From the NCBI GenBank assembly GCA_021234155.1, contig JAJEKV010000002.1, positions 8,596,811-8,660,810 of the forward strand: a stretch of 64,000 nt of DNA, read 5' to 3'. Origin of the DNA: Isoetes taiwanensis (taxonomy: Eukaryota > Streptophyta > Lycopodiopsida > Isoetales > Isoetaceae). The notes under the pieces were generated by a model. The model did no database searches. It saw nothing but the letters and a program-made list of their open reading frames with translations, and was not told the DNA's origin. Below are positions 10,695-20,619 of this stretch, piece by piece (within the stretch, counting starts at the first letter, position 1; each line of letters starts with the position of its first letter). Both the position numbers and the translations under genes were made by a program.

Positions 10695-11018
10695 TGGGTG
10701 AAAGCATGCTACGGTGTACCACTTTTGGAACCCTCAAAAATACCTACACTGGGTACTTTTAAAACTGGTACTTTCTACTTTTTCTTTCCATTAAAATCAA
10801 TCCAAAAATTTTGAGTTGAAGGTCAATAACATATCAATCTACAGTATTAGAGGATGACAATACTATTAGAGACTAAAATGGATGAATAAACTCTCAAACT
10901 TATTGTTTATTGAGACATTAATGCAAGTTCCCAGTACCCAGTGTTGGGTACTTTTCTGGGTAGTTTCGCACTCCCTAAAAAGAACTTTAGATGGTACACC
11001 CTAGCATGTTTTCACCCA
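10695..11018. mobile_element. MITE candidate with 26-bp terminal inverted repeats
   Basis: The left end at 10,696-10,721 begins GGGTGAAAGCATGCTACGGT. The reverse complement of the right end at 10,992-11,017 begins GGGTGAAAACATGCTAGGGT. The two 26-base ends agree at 24 positions. Inside, a CACTGGGTACTTTT-type segment is also present in both orientations. The total is about 322 bp with no coding frame, typical of a non-autonomous DNA transposon. Flanking duplication is unclear (A-rich on both sides), so the superfamily is not assigned. Confidence 0.7.
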
Positions 11019-11100
11019 AATATCAAATGCACGAAAATTTAATTAAGCCATAGCTAGAGATCATCTTTCACTTCCCTTCACATGTCAAGTTCTGGAAGAA

Positions 11101-11391
11101 GTGGCTGAACATGAGATATATTCTTTTACAGATAGGTTTTTGGAGCCATGGCTGCCCAAACACAGTGATCAAGAACACAAGAAGATTGATGAGTGCAAAA
11201 CAAAGCCAGCTACCCCTTGGCCCGCACCCCCACACCAGCCTATCGACAGCAATCACCACCACCACCACCACCACACAATCCACCACACAGGAGCAGTCAC
11301 AAATAGAGCACCACACAAAAGCAGATGCAACCACCACATCCCATCCACATCACACGACAACAGCCCCACACACCATATTCCATATACATGA
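11101..11391 (+). other. Low-complexity His/Thr/Pro-rich open frame
   Basis: A 97-codon frame runs through a CAC/ACC trinucleotide microsatellite at about 11,252-11,276, giving a run of seven histidines. Composition changes sharply here to C- and A-rich. Another frame of similar length overlaps it. A further short frame downstream (11,560-11,640) follows after a stop. No domain is recognisable, and this may be a relic of a retroelement ORF or chance coding in low-complexity DNA. Confidence 0.2.
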
Positions 11392-12510
11392 CACAAGAAT
11401 GGATGCAGTCACCACACCTATGGACACTAGGACGCAACATCACACAATCGGCACGCAATAGTAGGCATCCACGTCGATGCAACCCCTGCAACTGGAGGCG
11501 CTTCCGCAACGCCCAAGCCATGATCAGGTCGAACTGTAGCCATCATCACGAAAGCGTCGGACGACAAACGAGCAGGACACAATGCCGACAATGTTTATGC
11601 AATGTTAGGGCTCTTGGGTTCATTCAGTATCTGTGTCATGTCATAAGTTTGAGTCCAAATAGACAATAACACAAAATGACGAAATAGAACCGATGAGAAC
11701 ACACTCTCGGGCCAACGGAGGGCAACCCCTCGTGCGCAGCACCTTGTTTATTTCTTGGAGAAGTGTTTATATGTCAATGTATTCCGGTATTGGCTACTCT
11801 TTTGATATTTTAAATATGAGAAATCGACTACTACTATTCACAAGCTTAGTCATCTCGAAATGACAAGCAGCAAATGCCACATAAATAGAAACCATACACC
11901 CTAAAATTTAGCTGCCAATTCCCTTATCACATTATTAGTATAAATGAGATTAAATAGATTAATCTTCCTAGCTGTAAATGCTATTGTGGCATAACAAAGG
12001 GTTTTGTTTAGGTTCCCGATTTAAACCCATTAGATGTAAATCGACCGTTTTCAAACTCATGCTCGGTGAATGGTGGAACCTGAATTAGGCCTTGGACATA
12101 GCCAAGATCCCAATGGGGATTTGGGCTAATTGAAGATAATAGTACAGCATTAGCCCTTGGATATAGCCAAGATTCCAATAAGGATGTTGGGCCAATTGAA
12201 GATAATAGTATACCATGTAGTAGGAGGGATGGGTTGACCATCTACATTGTGGACAATATTGACTAGTGGTGGTTACTAGTTGATTTGGCCATTGGATTAT
12301 GCCCAAATTAACGAAGAAACGGAAAAATAGTGCAAGAGATTGATTCCCATTCAATCCCTAAATCCCACTAGCCTTATGTAACACAGTTCCAAAGATACAT
12401 GGCCTTGCCATAGTTCCAAAGTTAGGTCAAATTCTAATATGGCTTGCTACATTGCAATTGTGGGGTATTAGTATGTGGAGTTTGTGAATAATACTAGGTT
12501 TTGACAACTT

Positions 12511-12863
12511 ATGCTGCACAACAATTTGTTGAGGAGTGGCATTCCTTTCAGCCTTGCAGATATGATAAATTCTATTAACATGTCCAACAACAAATTATCA
12601 AGCCATATTCCAAAATCACTGGCATTTAGAGAGACAATTTGGGAAGGGCTCAATGTGTGAAACAATAATCTTAGTGAGAAGATCCCACAAGGATTTGCCT
12701 TCAATTACATAGGGGCATCTAGCTTCAGAGGCAACCCGGGAGTATGCGATCATCCCTTGCAACCATATTCAGGACGGACAATCACATCCCTTTTGTCTTC
12801 AATTAGAAATTTTTGGAAATCCATAAATGCATGGGTCACAATGTGGCATGTGGGCTTGCAGTA
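12511..12863 (+). pseudogene. LRR receptor-like protein fragment (copy a)
   Basis: The frame encodes the last leucine-rich repeats and juxtamembrane cap of a plant LRR receptor-like protein. INMSNNKLSSHIP is one repeat. A second repeat (LNV-stop-NNNLSEKIPQGF) follows, then IGASSFRGNPGVCDHPL, the typical cap with the paired-cysteine region partly kept. A TGA at 12,658-12,660 interrupts it and no signal peptide, transmembrane segment or kinase domain is present. It is a captured or duplicated fragment. The same fragment is at 14,741-15,103 without that stop and, best preserved, at 39,032-39,316 on the minus strand. Confidence 0.8.
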
Positions 12864-12904
12864 ACTCTAATATTAGAAAGCCATTGCTTGTCTAGTTTAT
12901 CCTG

Positions 12905-13160
12905 ATGCAAAGGTCTAGTGCAGTAGTGACCTAGATGCAACGGTTGCCTTTGATAGCCTAGGAAATCTGTGGTCACATGGAATGCCATAATTGTTGCATA
13001 TGTCCAGATTAAGGAAGATGAGAAAGCTATGAAGTTGTTTCAAGAAATGCAAGCTAAAGAGTGGAGAAAGGGAAAAAGATTGCATGCTCTTTCTTTAAGC
13101 TGCAATTTAATGATGCATGTAGCTATTGACGATGCCCTTCTTGACATGTATGGAAAATAA
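12905..13160 (+). pseudogene. PPR protein fragment (copy a)
   Basis: Readable parts are VTWNAIIVAYVQIKEDEKAM, LFQEMQAKE and KGKRLHALSLSCNLMMHVAI ... LLDMYGK, which is a pentatricopeptide-repeat helix pair and the start of the next. Roughly thirty residues normally found between QEMQ and GKRLHA are missing, so the fragment has an internal deletion. PPR proteins bind organellar RNA, but this piece is far too short to act. It lies only about 40 bp beyond the LRR fragment in all three copies of the unit, which is not a known gene fusion. Confidence 0.75.
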
Positions 13161-13214
13161 TATTACCACAAGAAGGCACTAGAAGTAACAACTTCATGGA
13201 CAATAATAATCTTG

Positions 13215-13445
13215 TAACAGGTGCAAACCCAGATTAGGGAAGGTGTTACAACATGTATTTATTCTAGTCTGCCATTGAAGCTATTCAAATTAGACATTGC
13301 AGCATGGATTAGGGATGATGTAGATATGTTATGTGAAGCCGTTCCGTTTTCCATTGACATGTTGTTACATAGATTGTACATGATATTTCAAATTTCGCCG
13401 GCTAGAGTTTTAGAAAAGCTTATGTGGCACATTAGTATATTTTAG
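13215..13445 (+). repeat. Repeat S open-frame segment (copy 1)
   Basis: An open frame containing LPLKLFKLDIAAWIRDDVDM recurs at 22,196-22,384 (+), 38,165-38,377 (-) and partly at 51,470-51,630 (-). The frame stays open in three copies, but I do not recognise it. It follows the PPR fragment here and at 38 kb, so it may be the next part of the same source gene or of the carrier element. The segment beginning ATTCTAGTCTGCC at 13,261 marks one of the four ATTCT junctions. Confidence 0.5.
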
Positions 13446-13979
13446 AACGAGATCATTTGTAGTAAATATATTAATCTAGCTGTAATGCTATTGTGGCATA
13501 ACAAAGGGTTGTGTTTAGGTTCCCCGTTTAAACAAATTTTTGCCCCTTAAATGTAAATTCTCCATTTTCAAACTCATGCCCGATGAATGGTGGAACCTGA
13601 ATTAGGCCTTGGACCATCTACATTGTGGACAATATTGATCAGTGGGGTTAGTAATTGATTCTGCCATTGGATTGTGCCCAAAATAATTGAATTGATGACT
13701 GGGATGAAGAAACGGAAAAATAGTGCAAGTGATTGATTCCGATGCAATCCCTAAATCCCATTGGGCTTTCTTGTTGGTAGAGCATCTAGATTGCCCAATC
13801 AAAATAGCAGAGAAGCTAGGACACATTACTTTAGGAGCCCACTCTCTTTAGCTTAAATTTGTTGTTGCTTCCCATCCCATCGCAAATGAGATTGGCAACG
13901 CAAGCCAAAGACTTTTGTTGAATGAAAATAAAGATGCGATTATAAATTTCTTCCGAAGCATCGATAATTGGCATTTTTT
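13446..13979. repeat. Dispersed repeat tract between the two duplicated units
   Basis: Contains sequence shared with 22,405-22,930 (AAAGGGTTGTGTTTAGGTTCC, then TTTTCAAACTCATGCCCGATG, then AAATAGCAGAGAAGCTAGG) and, inverted, with 49,560-49,760 and 50,640-50,830. No gene is present. Confidence 0.65.
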
Positions 13980-14740
13980 TTTATTTCTTGGAGAGGTGTT
14001 TATATGTCAATGTATTCAGGTATTGGCTACTCTTTTGATACTACTATTCACAAGCTTAGTCATCTCGAAATGAGAAGCAGCAAATGCCACATAAAGAGAA
14101 ACCATACACCCTAAAATTTAGCTGCCAATTCCCTTACCACATTAGTATAAATGAGATTAAATAGATTAATCTTCCTAGTTGTAAATGCTATTGTGGCATA
14201 ACAAAGGGTTTTGTTTAGGTTCCCGATTTAAACAATGTTTGCCCATTAGATGTAAATCGACCGTTTTCAAACTCATGCTCGGTGAATGGTGGAACCTGAA
14301 TTAGGTCTTGGACATAGTCAAGATCCCAATGGGGATTTGGGCTAATTGAAGATAATAGTACAGCATTAGCCCTTGGATATAGCCAAGATTCCAATAGGGA
14401 TGTTGGGCCAATTGAAGATAATAGTATACCATGTAGTAGGAGGGTTGACCATCTGCATTGTAAACTCTATATGGGTTGACCATCTACATTGTGGACAATA
14501 TTGACTAGTGGTGGTTACTAGTTGATTTGGCCATTGGATTATGCCCAAATTAACGAAGAAACGGAAAAATAGTGCAAGAGATTGATTCCCATTCAATCCC
14601 TAAATCCCACTAGCCTTATGTAACACAGTTCCAAAGATACATGTCCTTGCCATAGTTCCAAAGTTAGGTCAAATTCTAATATGGCTTGCTACATTGCAAT
14701 TGTGGGGTATTAGTATGTGGAGTTTGTGAATAATACTAGG

Positions 14741-15103
14741 TTTTGACAACTTATGCTGCACAACAATTTGTTGAGGAGTGGCATTCCTTTCAGCCTTGCA
14801 GATATGATAAATTCTATTAACATGTCCAACAACAAATTATCAGGCCATATTCCAAAATCACTGGCATTTAGAGAGACAATTTGGGAAGGGCTCAATGTGT
14901 CAAACAATCATCTTAGTGAGAAGACCCCACAAGGATTTGCCTTCAATTACATAGGGGCATCTAGCTTCAGAGGCAACCCGGGACTATGCGATCATCCCTT
15001 GCAACCATATTCAGGACGGACAATCATATCCCTTTTGTCTTCAATTAGAAATTTTTGGAAATCAATAAATGCATGGGCCACAATGTGGCATGTGGGCTTG
15101 TAG
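14741..15103 (+). pseudogene. LRR receptor-like protein fragment (copy b)
   Basis: The same fragment as at 12,511, uninterrupted here for 117 codons from 14,753. INMSNNKLSGHIPKSL is a clean leucine-rich repeat, followed by LNVSNNHLSEKTPQGF and the cap IGASSFRGNPGLCDHPL. A TGA just upstream (14,744-14,746) and the absence of any other receptor part show that it is a fragment. Being open in copy b and broken in copy a argues for decay after duplication, not for use. Confidence 0.8.
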
Positions 15104-15139
15104 TAACTCTAATATTAGGAAGCCATTGCTTGTCTAGTT

Positions 15140-15402
15140 TATCCTGATGCAAAGGTCTAGTGCAGTAGTGACCTAGATGCAACGGTTGCCTTTGATAGCC
15201 TAAGAAATCTGTGGTCACATGAAATGCCATAAGTGCTGCATATGTCCAGATTAAGGAAGATGAGAAAGCTATGAAGTTGTTTCAAGAAATGCAAGCTAAA
15301 GAGTGGAGAAAGGGAAAAAGATTGCATGCTCTTTCTTTAAGCTGCAATTTAATGATGCATGTAGCTATTGACGATGCCCTTCTTGACATGTATGGAAAAT
15401 AA
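15140..15402 (+). pseudogene. PPR protein fragment (copy b)
   Basis: Copy of 12,905-13,160 with the same internal deletion between QEMQ and GKRLHA. Extra changes break the VTWNAI segment: the CACATGAAATGCC sequence replaces CACATGGAATGCC. It ends at the same MYGK-stop. Confidence 0.7.
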
Positions 15403-15440
15403 TATTACCACAAGGAGGCACTAGAAGTAACAACTTCAAA

Positions 15441-15654
15441 CATGTATTTATTCTTGGGAAGACTTTTCTAGCAAAAACAACAATAACATACGACCGAGTG
15501 AAGTGGCTTCCTTATTGAGCGTTCAAAATCAAAGTACAAAGGCATAGTAGTAAAAATGATTGTCAAGAAGATAGAAAGCTAAATAAACCCCGGAAGTAGA
15601 CAATTACCGAGGGTTTCAATAAGAATAGAGATAAGCCACAATGAATCTCAAAGT
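15441..15654. repeat. Sequence shared with 16,646-16,690, then unassigned
   Basis: ATTCTTGGGAAGACTTTTCT ... AACAATAACATACGACCGA matches 16,646-16,690 and then diverges. The rest is A-rich without open frames. Confidence 0.5.
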
Positions 15655-16385
15655 CAGGGATTTATCAACTGGAATAAAAACCTCGCCCTTTCGGGTTTTC
15701 GAGGAAAACCATGGAGATAAATAACAGACTAGGAGTCATACAAGTGTATCATCCAACCATCATTGACAATAATCCTTGTGCATCCGCAGTCTTCACATAA
15801 CAATTGCAAACTCCAAATGGCTATGATAGCTTGACAGAGTGAGATGACATTGAAAATTCATCTATAGTTATGAAGCCAAATAATCCTTGTGCATCCGCAA
15901 TCTTCACATAACAATTGCAAACTCCAAATGGCCATGATAGCTTGACGTAATGCGAAGCTATCGAAAATTCATCCTTAATTATAAAGCCACAGCTCCACCC
16001 CGAATGCAGCTTGAAGTAGTCTCCATAGTCATGAAGCCATGGCTGAATTCAAATGCGATTTGAATAGATCTGAAAGAAAACTTGAAACTGAAACATGTTA
16101 AGGAACCATTAGTCATGTCAAAGTCCATAACATTCATACGGGAAAATATTTCCCGTTCAATATGAAGCAAGAACTCGAAAGCAAGCTACCCATATAGAAT
16201 GAGCATAAACGAAGGGACGAGGAAGAACATCCGCCTAGCCAGAAATGACAACTGCAAACTAGTGCGGGGAAGAACATCCGTCCAAATAACTCAACACAGA
16301 AAAACAAGGCGGGGAAGAACATCTGCCTAGAAGAAAGATATCAAATGCAACTAAGGCATGGAAGAACATCCGTCCATAAATTACA
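15655..16385. repeat. Satellite-like repeat related to 9,832-10,690
   Basis: Begins with TTTATCAACTGGAATAAAAA and TTTTCGAGGAAAACCATGG, as at 9,832. It then contains two ~110-bp units (near 15,770 and 15,885) and ends with four regularly spaced copies of GGAAGAACATCYG at 16,221, 16,268, 16,313 and 16,360. Minus-strand frames through the motif repeat the phrase GRMFFPAL, which is a by-product of the DNA repeat. Confidence 0.6.
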
Positions 16386-16454
16386 AAATGAAGGAAACAT
16401 AGACAAATGAAGTGAGGAAAAAAAGACCACGATTCCAAGTATATTGCAAAAAGG

Positions 16455-16690
16455 GCATGGGAGGGTGGGAAAGTAGGAAGGCAAAACACAAAAAGATGGA
16501 ACGCCAAGAGGAAGGCCGATGATGAAAACCTAGAACGATGAGATATATAATCAGTGAAAAAAAGATCTTATGGAAAAAATAGACGTTCCAAAAAGGGCCC
16601 GTTTTCTCCAAGAATGATGGTTCTATGTTGCCATAGAACCATTGCATTCTTGGGAAGACTTTTCTAGCAAAAACAACAATAACATACTGA
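16455..16690 (+). repeat. Repeat H (copy 1) containing a hairpin
   Basis: AAAGTAGGAAGGCAAAACAC to CATTGCATTCTTGGGAAG. It recurs at 21,970-22,200, where its first ~50 bp are tandemly doubled and its end is joined to repeat S. Another partial copy (from ATTCT onward) is at 15,441. Confidence 0.75.
16608..16653. repeat. Hairpin with ~20-bp arms at a recombination junction
   Basis: The left arm CCAAGAAT-G-ATGGTTCTATG pairs with the right arm CATAGAACCAT-TGC-ATTCTTGG around a short TTGC loop, with one small bulge. The copy at 22,165-22,200 keeps the left arm and most of the right arm, but loses the final bases after ATTCT. The arms could be the ends of a very small foldback element or a structure prone to breakage. 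Confidence 0.7.
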
Positions 16691-18554
16691 CCGAAAAGAA
16701 GAGGAACACTCCACCTCATAAATCCTAAGTGCAATGGTAGATGGAAAGGGGAAAATCTCGGAGAAAAGAAAAGATGAGATGCCAAACAAGACAATAGAAG
16801 AAAAAAAGACGCCAACAAACATCAAGAAAGAAAAAGGAGAAAATGAAAAATAAATCTTTTGAGACAACATGCTACGCCAAATTGAATAAGAGGGAAAGAA
16901 GCTCAAATCATCTTAAATGCAAAGAAGTTAAAAGCAAGACCCATGAAATTTGAGCACTATGCAGACCCTAGCAATGTTAAAGCCAAAGGAGAAATATATA
17001 GAAAAGATAGGGTTAATCAAGTGTATTGGGTAGTGGCTAAGTTCATTTGAAGTATACGATTATGCTGAGAAGCATAGAAGATTTTCCTTTATACTCTAAA
17101 AAGTTCTCCTCCATGCTCTAAAAATTCTCCTCCAAGAGTTTCTCCAAAGATTGTCCATAACTTGTCCATAACTTGAAAGAGAAAACTCAAACAACAATGG
17201 TGAGAACCACACTATGTAAAAAGGGGTCTAGCAAATAAAAGAGTAGGACGAATTGAAAATCACCTAATGACTGGCGATGCTGCGGAGAAGAAGGAAAGCG
17301 ATGGGGTTAGTGGGTCTAGATGGCATGAATTTGGCATATCAAAAGAGGAATTTGGCATATCAAAGGAGGAAAACGGTTAGTATTGAATAAGGAAGAGAAT
17401 ATATGGGAAAATATTGGGTCTAAGATGCTTTGTGATGGCATAACACATATAGAAATTTATAAAGGCACAGAAGTTTTTGATAGTACGATTCAACATCGTA
17501 TTCCAAAGCTAAAGAGAAATCCATCATTGTTTAACAGGTCAAACCCAACCAATAAAAAATAAGATGCAAGGGGAAAACATGGAAAAGATGGGAAAATAGA
17601 ATTTAAGGAAAATAATGTGCTGCCTTCAAATTTCGCCAAAGGTATTTTCAACATATTAGCAAATACTAAACCCAATGAAACCAAACCTAAAAAGATACGA
17701 AATATGGCTTTGAGCAAATTCTAACTTGAGTCAATTAGAACAAAATATAAAAAATATGGTCATGGGCAAGTTCGAATTGAGTCGATGGGATAACAACCTA
17801 AGGTCCAACCATGTAATCTGGGAGACACTTGTTCTGAACGTCTCCGAACTCTATGAATGGGGTATGGTTTATGGAAAACATTATGAAATGTCTAGAGTAA
17901 AAATTCTAAGAACGCAAAAACATCTAGAATAAAACTATGGTTCTAGAGATAAAAATTTTAGAATAAAACTATGCCCAGCCAAACGTTAGGAGAGATAATA
18001 TAAATTATGGTTTGACATCTAATCTAGAATAAAACTATGGTCTCATATAACTTTGAACCAGAATAAAACTATAGTTCCCAACAAGTCAAAAGTGGGTCAC
18101 TGGGTTAACAAACCAGGTTCCAACTAGAAAACTAAAGAGACATTAGAGAAAGTAAATGACAAAAATAAATCAGTATGATATAATATAAATGAACAAGACA
18201 AAAAAAATATATATTGCGATAATGGCATAGCTTTAGGTTAACACGTGAGATTTAAAAGCTCTGAAACCTAGAGCAATTCTACAAGCAATTCTGAAGCAAG
18301 CAAGACAGAAAACATGCAAAGTATTAAAGACTAGATAGACATTCTTTACCCATTTAAGATTTAAATCTACTTAAGCACTAGGCTGTCTGAGATTGACAAG
18401 AGAAATAATCTGAAGGTATTAATGATTCTGATCATAGCTAGAGAACTTAGCAAATAATCTACACATATCTAGAAGAAGGAAAATAGGAAGATAAAACACA
18501 AAAGAATGCTCAAGAAACCATCCAGACTTGATATTAAAGAAGGAATTGATTCAA
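16691..18554. other. No gene recognised; A-rich with short motif repeats
   Basis: The phrase TAGAATAAAACTATG occurs four times between 17,925 and 18,075, and ATTTGGCATATCAAA is doubled near 17,330-17,360. No frame shows a recognisable domain. Confidence 0.4.
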
Positions 18555-20613
18555 GTGCAGTGAGAGAGCAGAGAAACATTTCTGCAAAGCCAAAAAACAT
18601 ACGGCATGATGGATCCAATAATATGCATTCCGTGTCAATGGTACAAAGAAGGTTGCAAAGTCAAAAAATGCCGCAGAAATTATAGTTGCAGAAGCATTTG
18701 CCTCAGGGAAAAGTACGAAGAACATTTGCCTCTGAGAAAACTACGAAGAGTATTTGCCTCAGAGTGAACCTGAAAGACAGTGCAGGCACAATCAGAGCAA
18801 TCCAGAGAGAATTTCTGGAAGGCCAAATTGCAAATGGACCAAATTGTGGCTGCTGAACAAGAAGTGAGATGAGATGTCAAGACCAAGGGAGAGTTCAAGA
18901 TACATGCCGCAACCAAGTTTGGAGAGCAGAAAATGATCATAAGGTGCTGGGATGAAGGCGATGCAGTGAAGCAAAGTTCAACTATCAAAGTTCAACTATC
19001 AAAGTTCAACTATCAATTCCTAAATCTGCTAATAGTGCATGATCATGATGAAGAAGCTGTATGCACAAAGAATACCTTCTTTGAAGTCTATAGTGCAAGA
19101 GCGCACAGAAAGAAGAGGAATCTAGATTCAAAAATGATAGTCAGAGATTTGGAATATTTACAGAGAAAAAACTAGAGTTTGGCAAGAGGTTATTCTCAAA
19201 TCTGCAATAGGTGATGAGACATATGCATGTGCTGAGCAAAAGGCACATGTATTCCATATGAGCAATACATGTCCAACTATTATTTTTGCATGTGTCGAAC
19301 AACTTCTTGTAAAATTGACAAATATGATGAACCTTATAGATTGCAGCTAGTTATGCAATAGCAATTGCACTTTCATTAATGGAGGCATATTCTCTTAGCG
19401 TTTAAGATGAACAAACGACATTGCAAATTCTACAAGCAAAACTGGGGCCAGATGAACGACATTGCAAATTCTACAAGCAAAACTGGGGCCAGATGACCTT
19501 AGAACACAGGTATACTAACACCTAATTTGCTGCATGGAGGAGAAGGAAGCATAAAGGTTCAAAAATGGAGAGTTGGGAATCCATGCTATTGAACTTGTTA
19601 ATAAGAACAATGATATAAGGAAAGAACTTGAAGCACTCGAAAACCAAGAAATCCGATTTAGAAGAAAGATGCAAGGTCTATAATGAGCAAATGAGAAGTT
19701 TGAGTTGGAGATAAAGCAGATGGAAGATGAAGCCGCAGGACATCTTGAAAACATAAAAGCATTAGTAGGCCATATTAAAGACCTGCAAATAACAGAGATT
19801 GAACTTATCAGTTGCAAATCACCGATTTGAATCATCAGTATCATCTCTCGCTTAAGTTGAAAGTGAGGTTTCAAGGTTAGAAATAGAACTTGACAAGAGA
19901 CATAAGGAATACAACAAAGAGAGAGGACACATGAACACATGTTTGAATGAGGCAATAGAAAGCTGCAAAGTTTGAACAGCTCCATGAGCAGACATGTGTG
20001 GAAAAACTAGCTGTAATACGCCAACTAGAGAATAAAATACAGCATCTAATGCAACAAATTTCACTCATGCATGATAAAAAGGAAAGGCTATACTCAGAGG
20101 CACAGGCAAAAGCTATAAAAATTTTAAGCTGGAAAGAAAGAATGGGATGGTAAACTTATCAACATGGAACAAAGAGTTGAGGAAGCAGACTTACTGGTGA
20201 GATCCATGAAAGTAGAATGTGATGCTAGGATTCAAGATTATCTAAATGATTGCAGAAGGCTAGAAGGTGAGCAGTGTGAACTGACAACAAAATATATGGA
20301 GGCAGAAAAAAGTAGCCTCAGAGAGAAAGAAAAGTTGGGAATCACGGGTGGATATGGCATTCAGAAGCAGCTTAAGATTATTAATAGGGAGAAGAAGAAG
20401 CTGGCAGAAGAGAATGAGGACATGAGAATGAAGGTCTTAGAAAACGAGCTTCTAAAAGCTGAAGCAGATGCTTATAAAGCTACCCTTGAAAGTATTAAAA
20501 TGGAGAAACCAGTGCCTTGCTGCCATGGCACTGCCTGGAACTCTAAGTGCATGCAGAAGGCATGGAACATAGCAATCAGACGATTCTGGATGATGCTTTC
20601 AAAGCATGCATAG
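18555..20613 (+). pseudogene. Coiled-coil protein gene relic
   Basis: The longest clean part is 20,164-20,613 (150 codons). It is rich in Glu, Lys and Leu with heptad-like spacing (for example EAEKSSLREKEKLG and KLAEENEDMRMKVLENELLK), so it forms a coiled coil. Upstream frames continue the same composition with stops between them: ELVNKNNDIRKELEALENQE and KFELEIKQMEDEAAGHLENI at 19,580-19,780, and a KIQHLMQQISLMHDKKERLY stretch near 20,040. The whole looks like one long coiled-coil protein broken by stops and frameshifts. Its length and composition resemble myosin-tail or kinesin-stalk-like plant proteins, but coiled coils are too generic for a name. A 14-bp phrase (GTTCAACTATCAAA) is repeated three times near 18,977-19,018. 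Confidence 0.55.
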
Positions 20614-20619
20614 CCAATT

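Larger units (their letters stand above)
11748..13196 (+). repeat. Duplicated unit, copy a (repeat D + LRR + PPR fragments)
   Basis: This ~1.45-kb unit is repeated directly at 13,980-15,437. Both contain repeat D, then the phrases AGCCAAGATCCCAATGGGG and GGGTTGACCATCTACATTG, then an LRR fragment, then a PPR fragment. Copy a lacks a small insertion present in copy b near 14,440, and copy b lacks about 30 bp of repeat D. The phrases from the middle part also occur at 13,515-13,760, 22,436-22,865 and, inverted, at 49,560-49,740. Confidence 0.85.
13980..15437 (+). repeat. Duplicated unit, copy b (repeat D + LRR + PPR fragments)
   Basis: Direct repeat of 11,748-13,196 (see there). Its right end differs. 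After the PPR fragment and the GGCACTAGAAGTAACAACTTC phrase, about 60 bp found in copy a are missing. The ACATGTATTT tail then passes through ATTCT into sequence of the 16.6-kb repeat instead of repeat S. Confidence 0.85.

Noticed and set aside
11210-11300. His-tag-like run as a functional metal-binding protein
   Set aside because: It comes from a CAC microsatellite and the frame has no start context or domain.
16134-16906. Minus-strand Phe/Ser/Leu-rich frames as membrane proteins
   Set aside because: They are translations of A-rich, G-poor DNA repeats (phrase GRMFFPAL comes from the GGAAGAACATC motif) and overlap one another.
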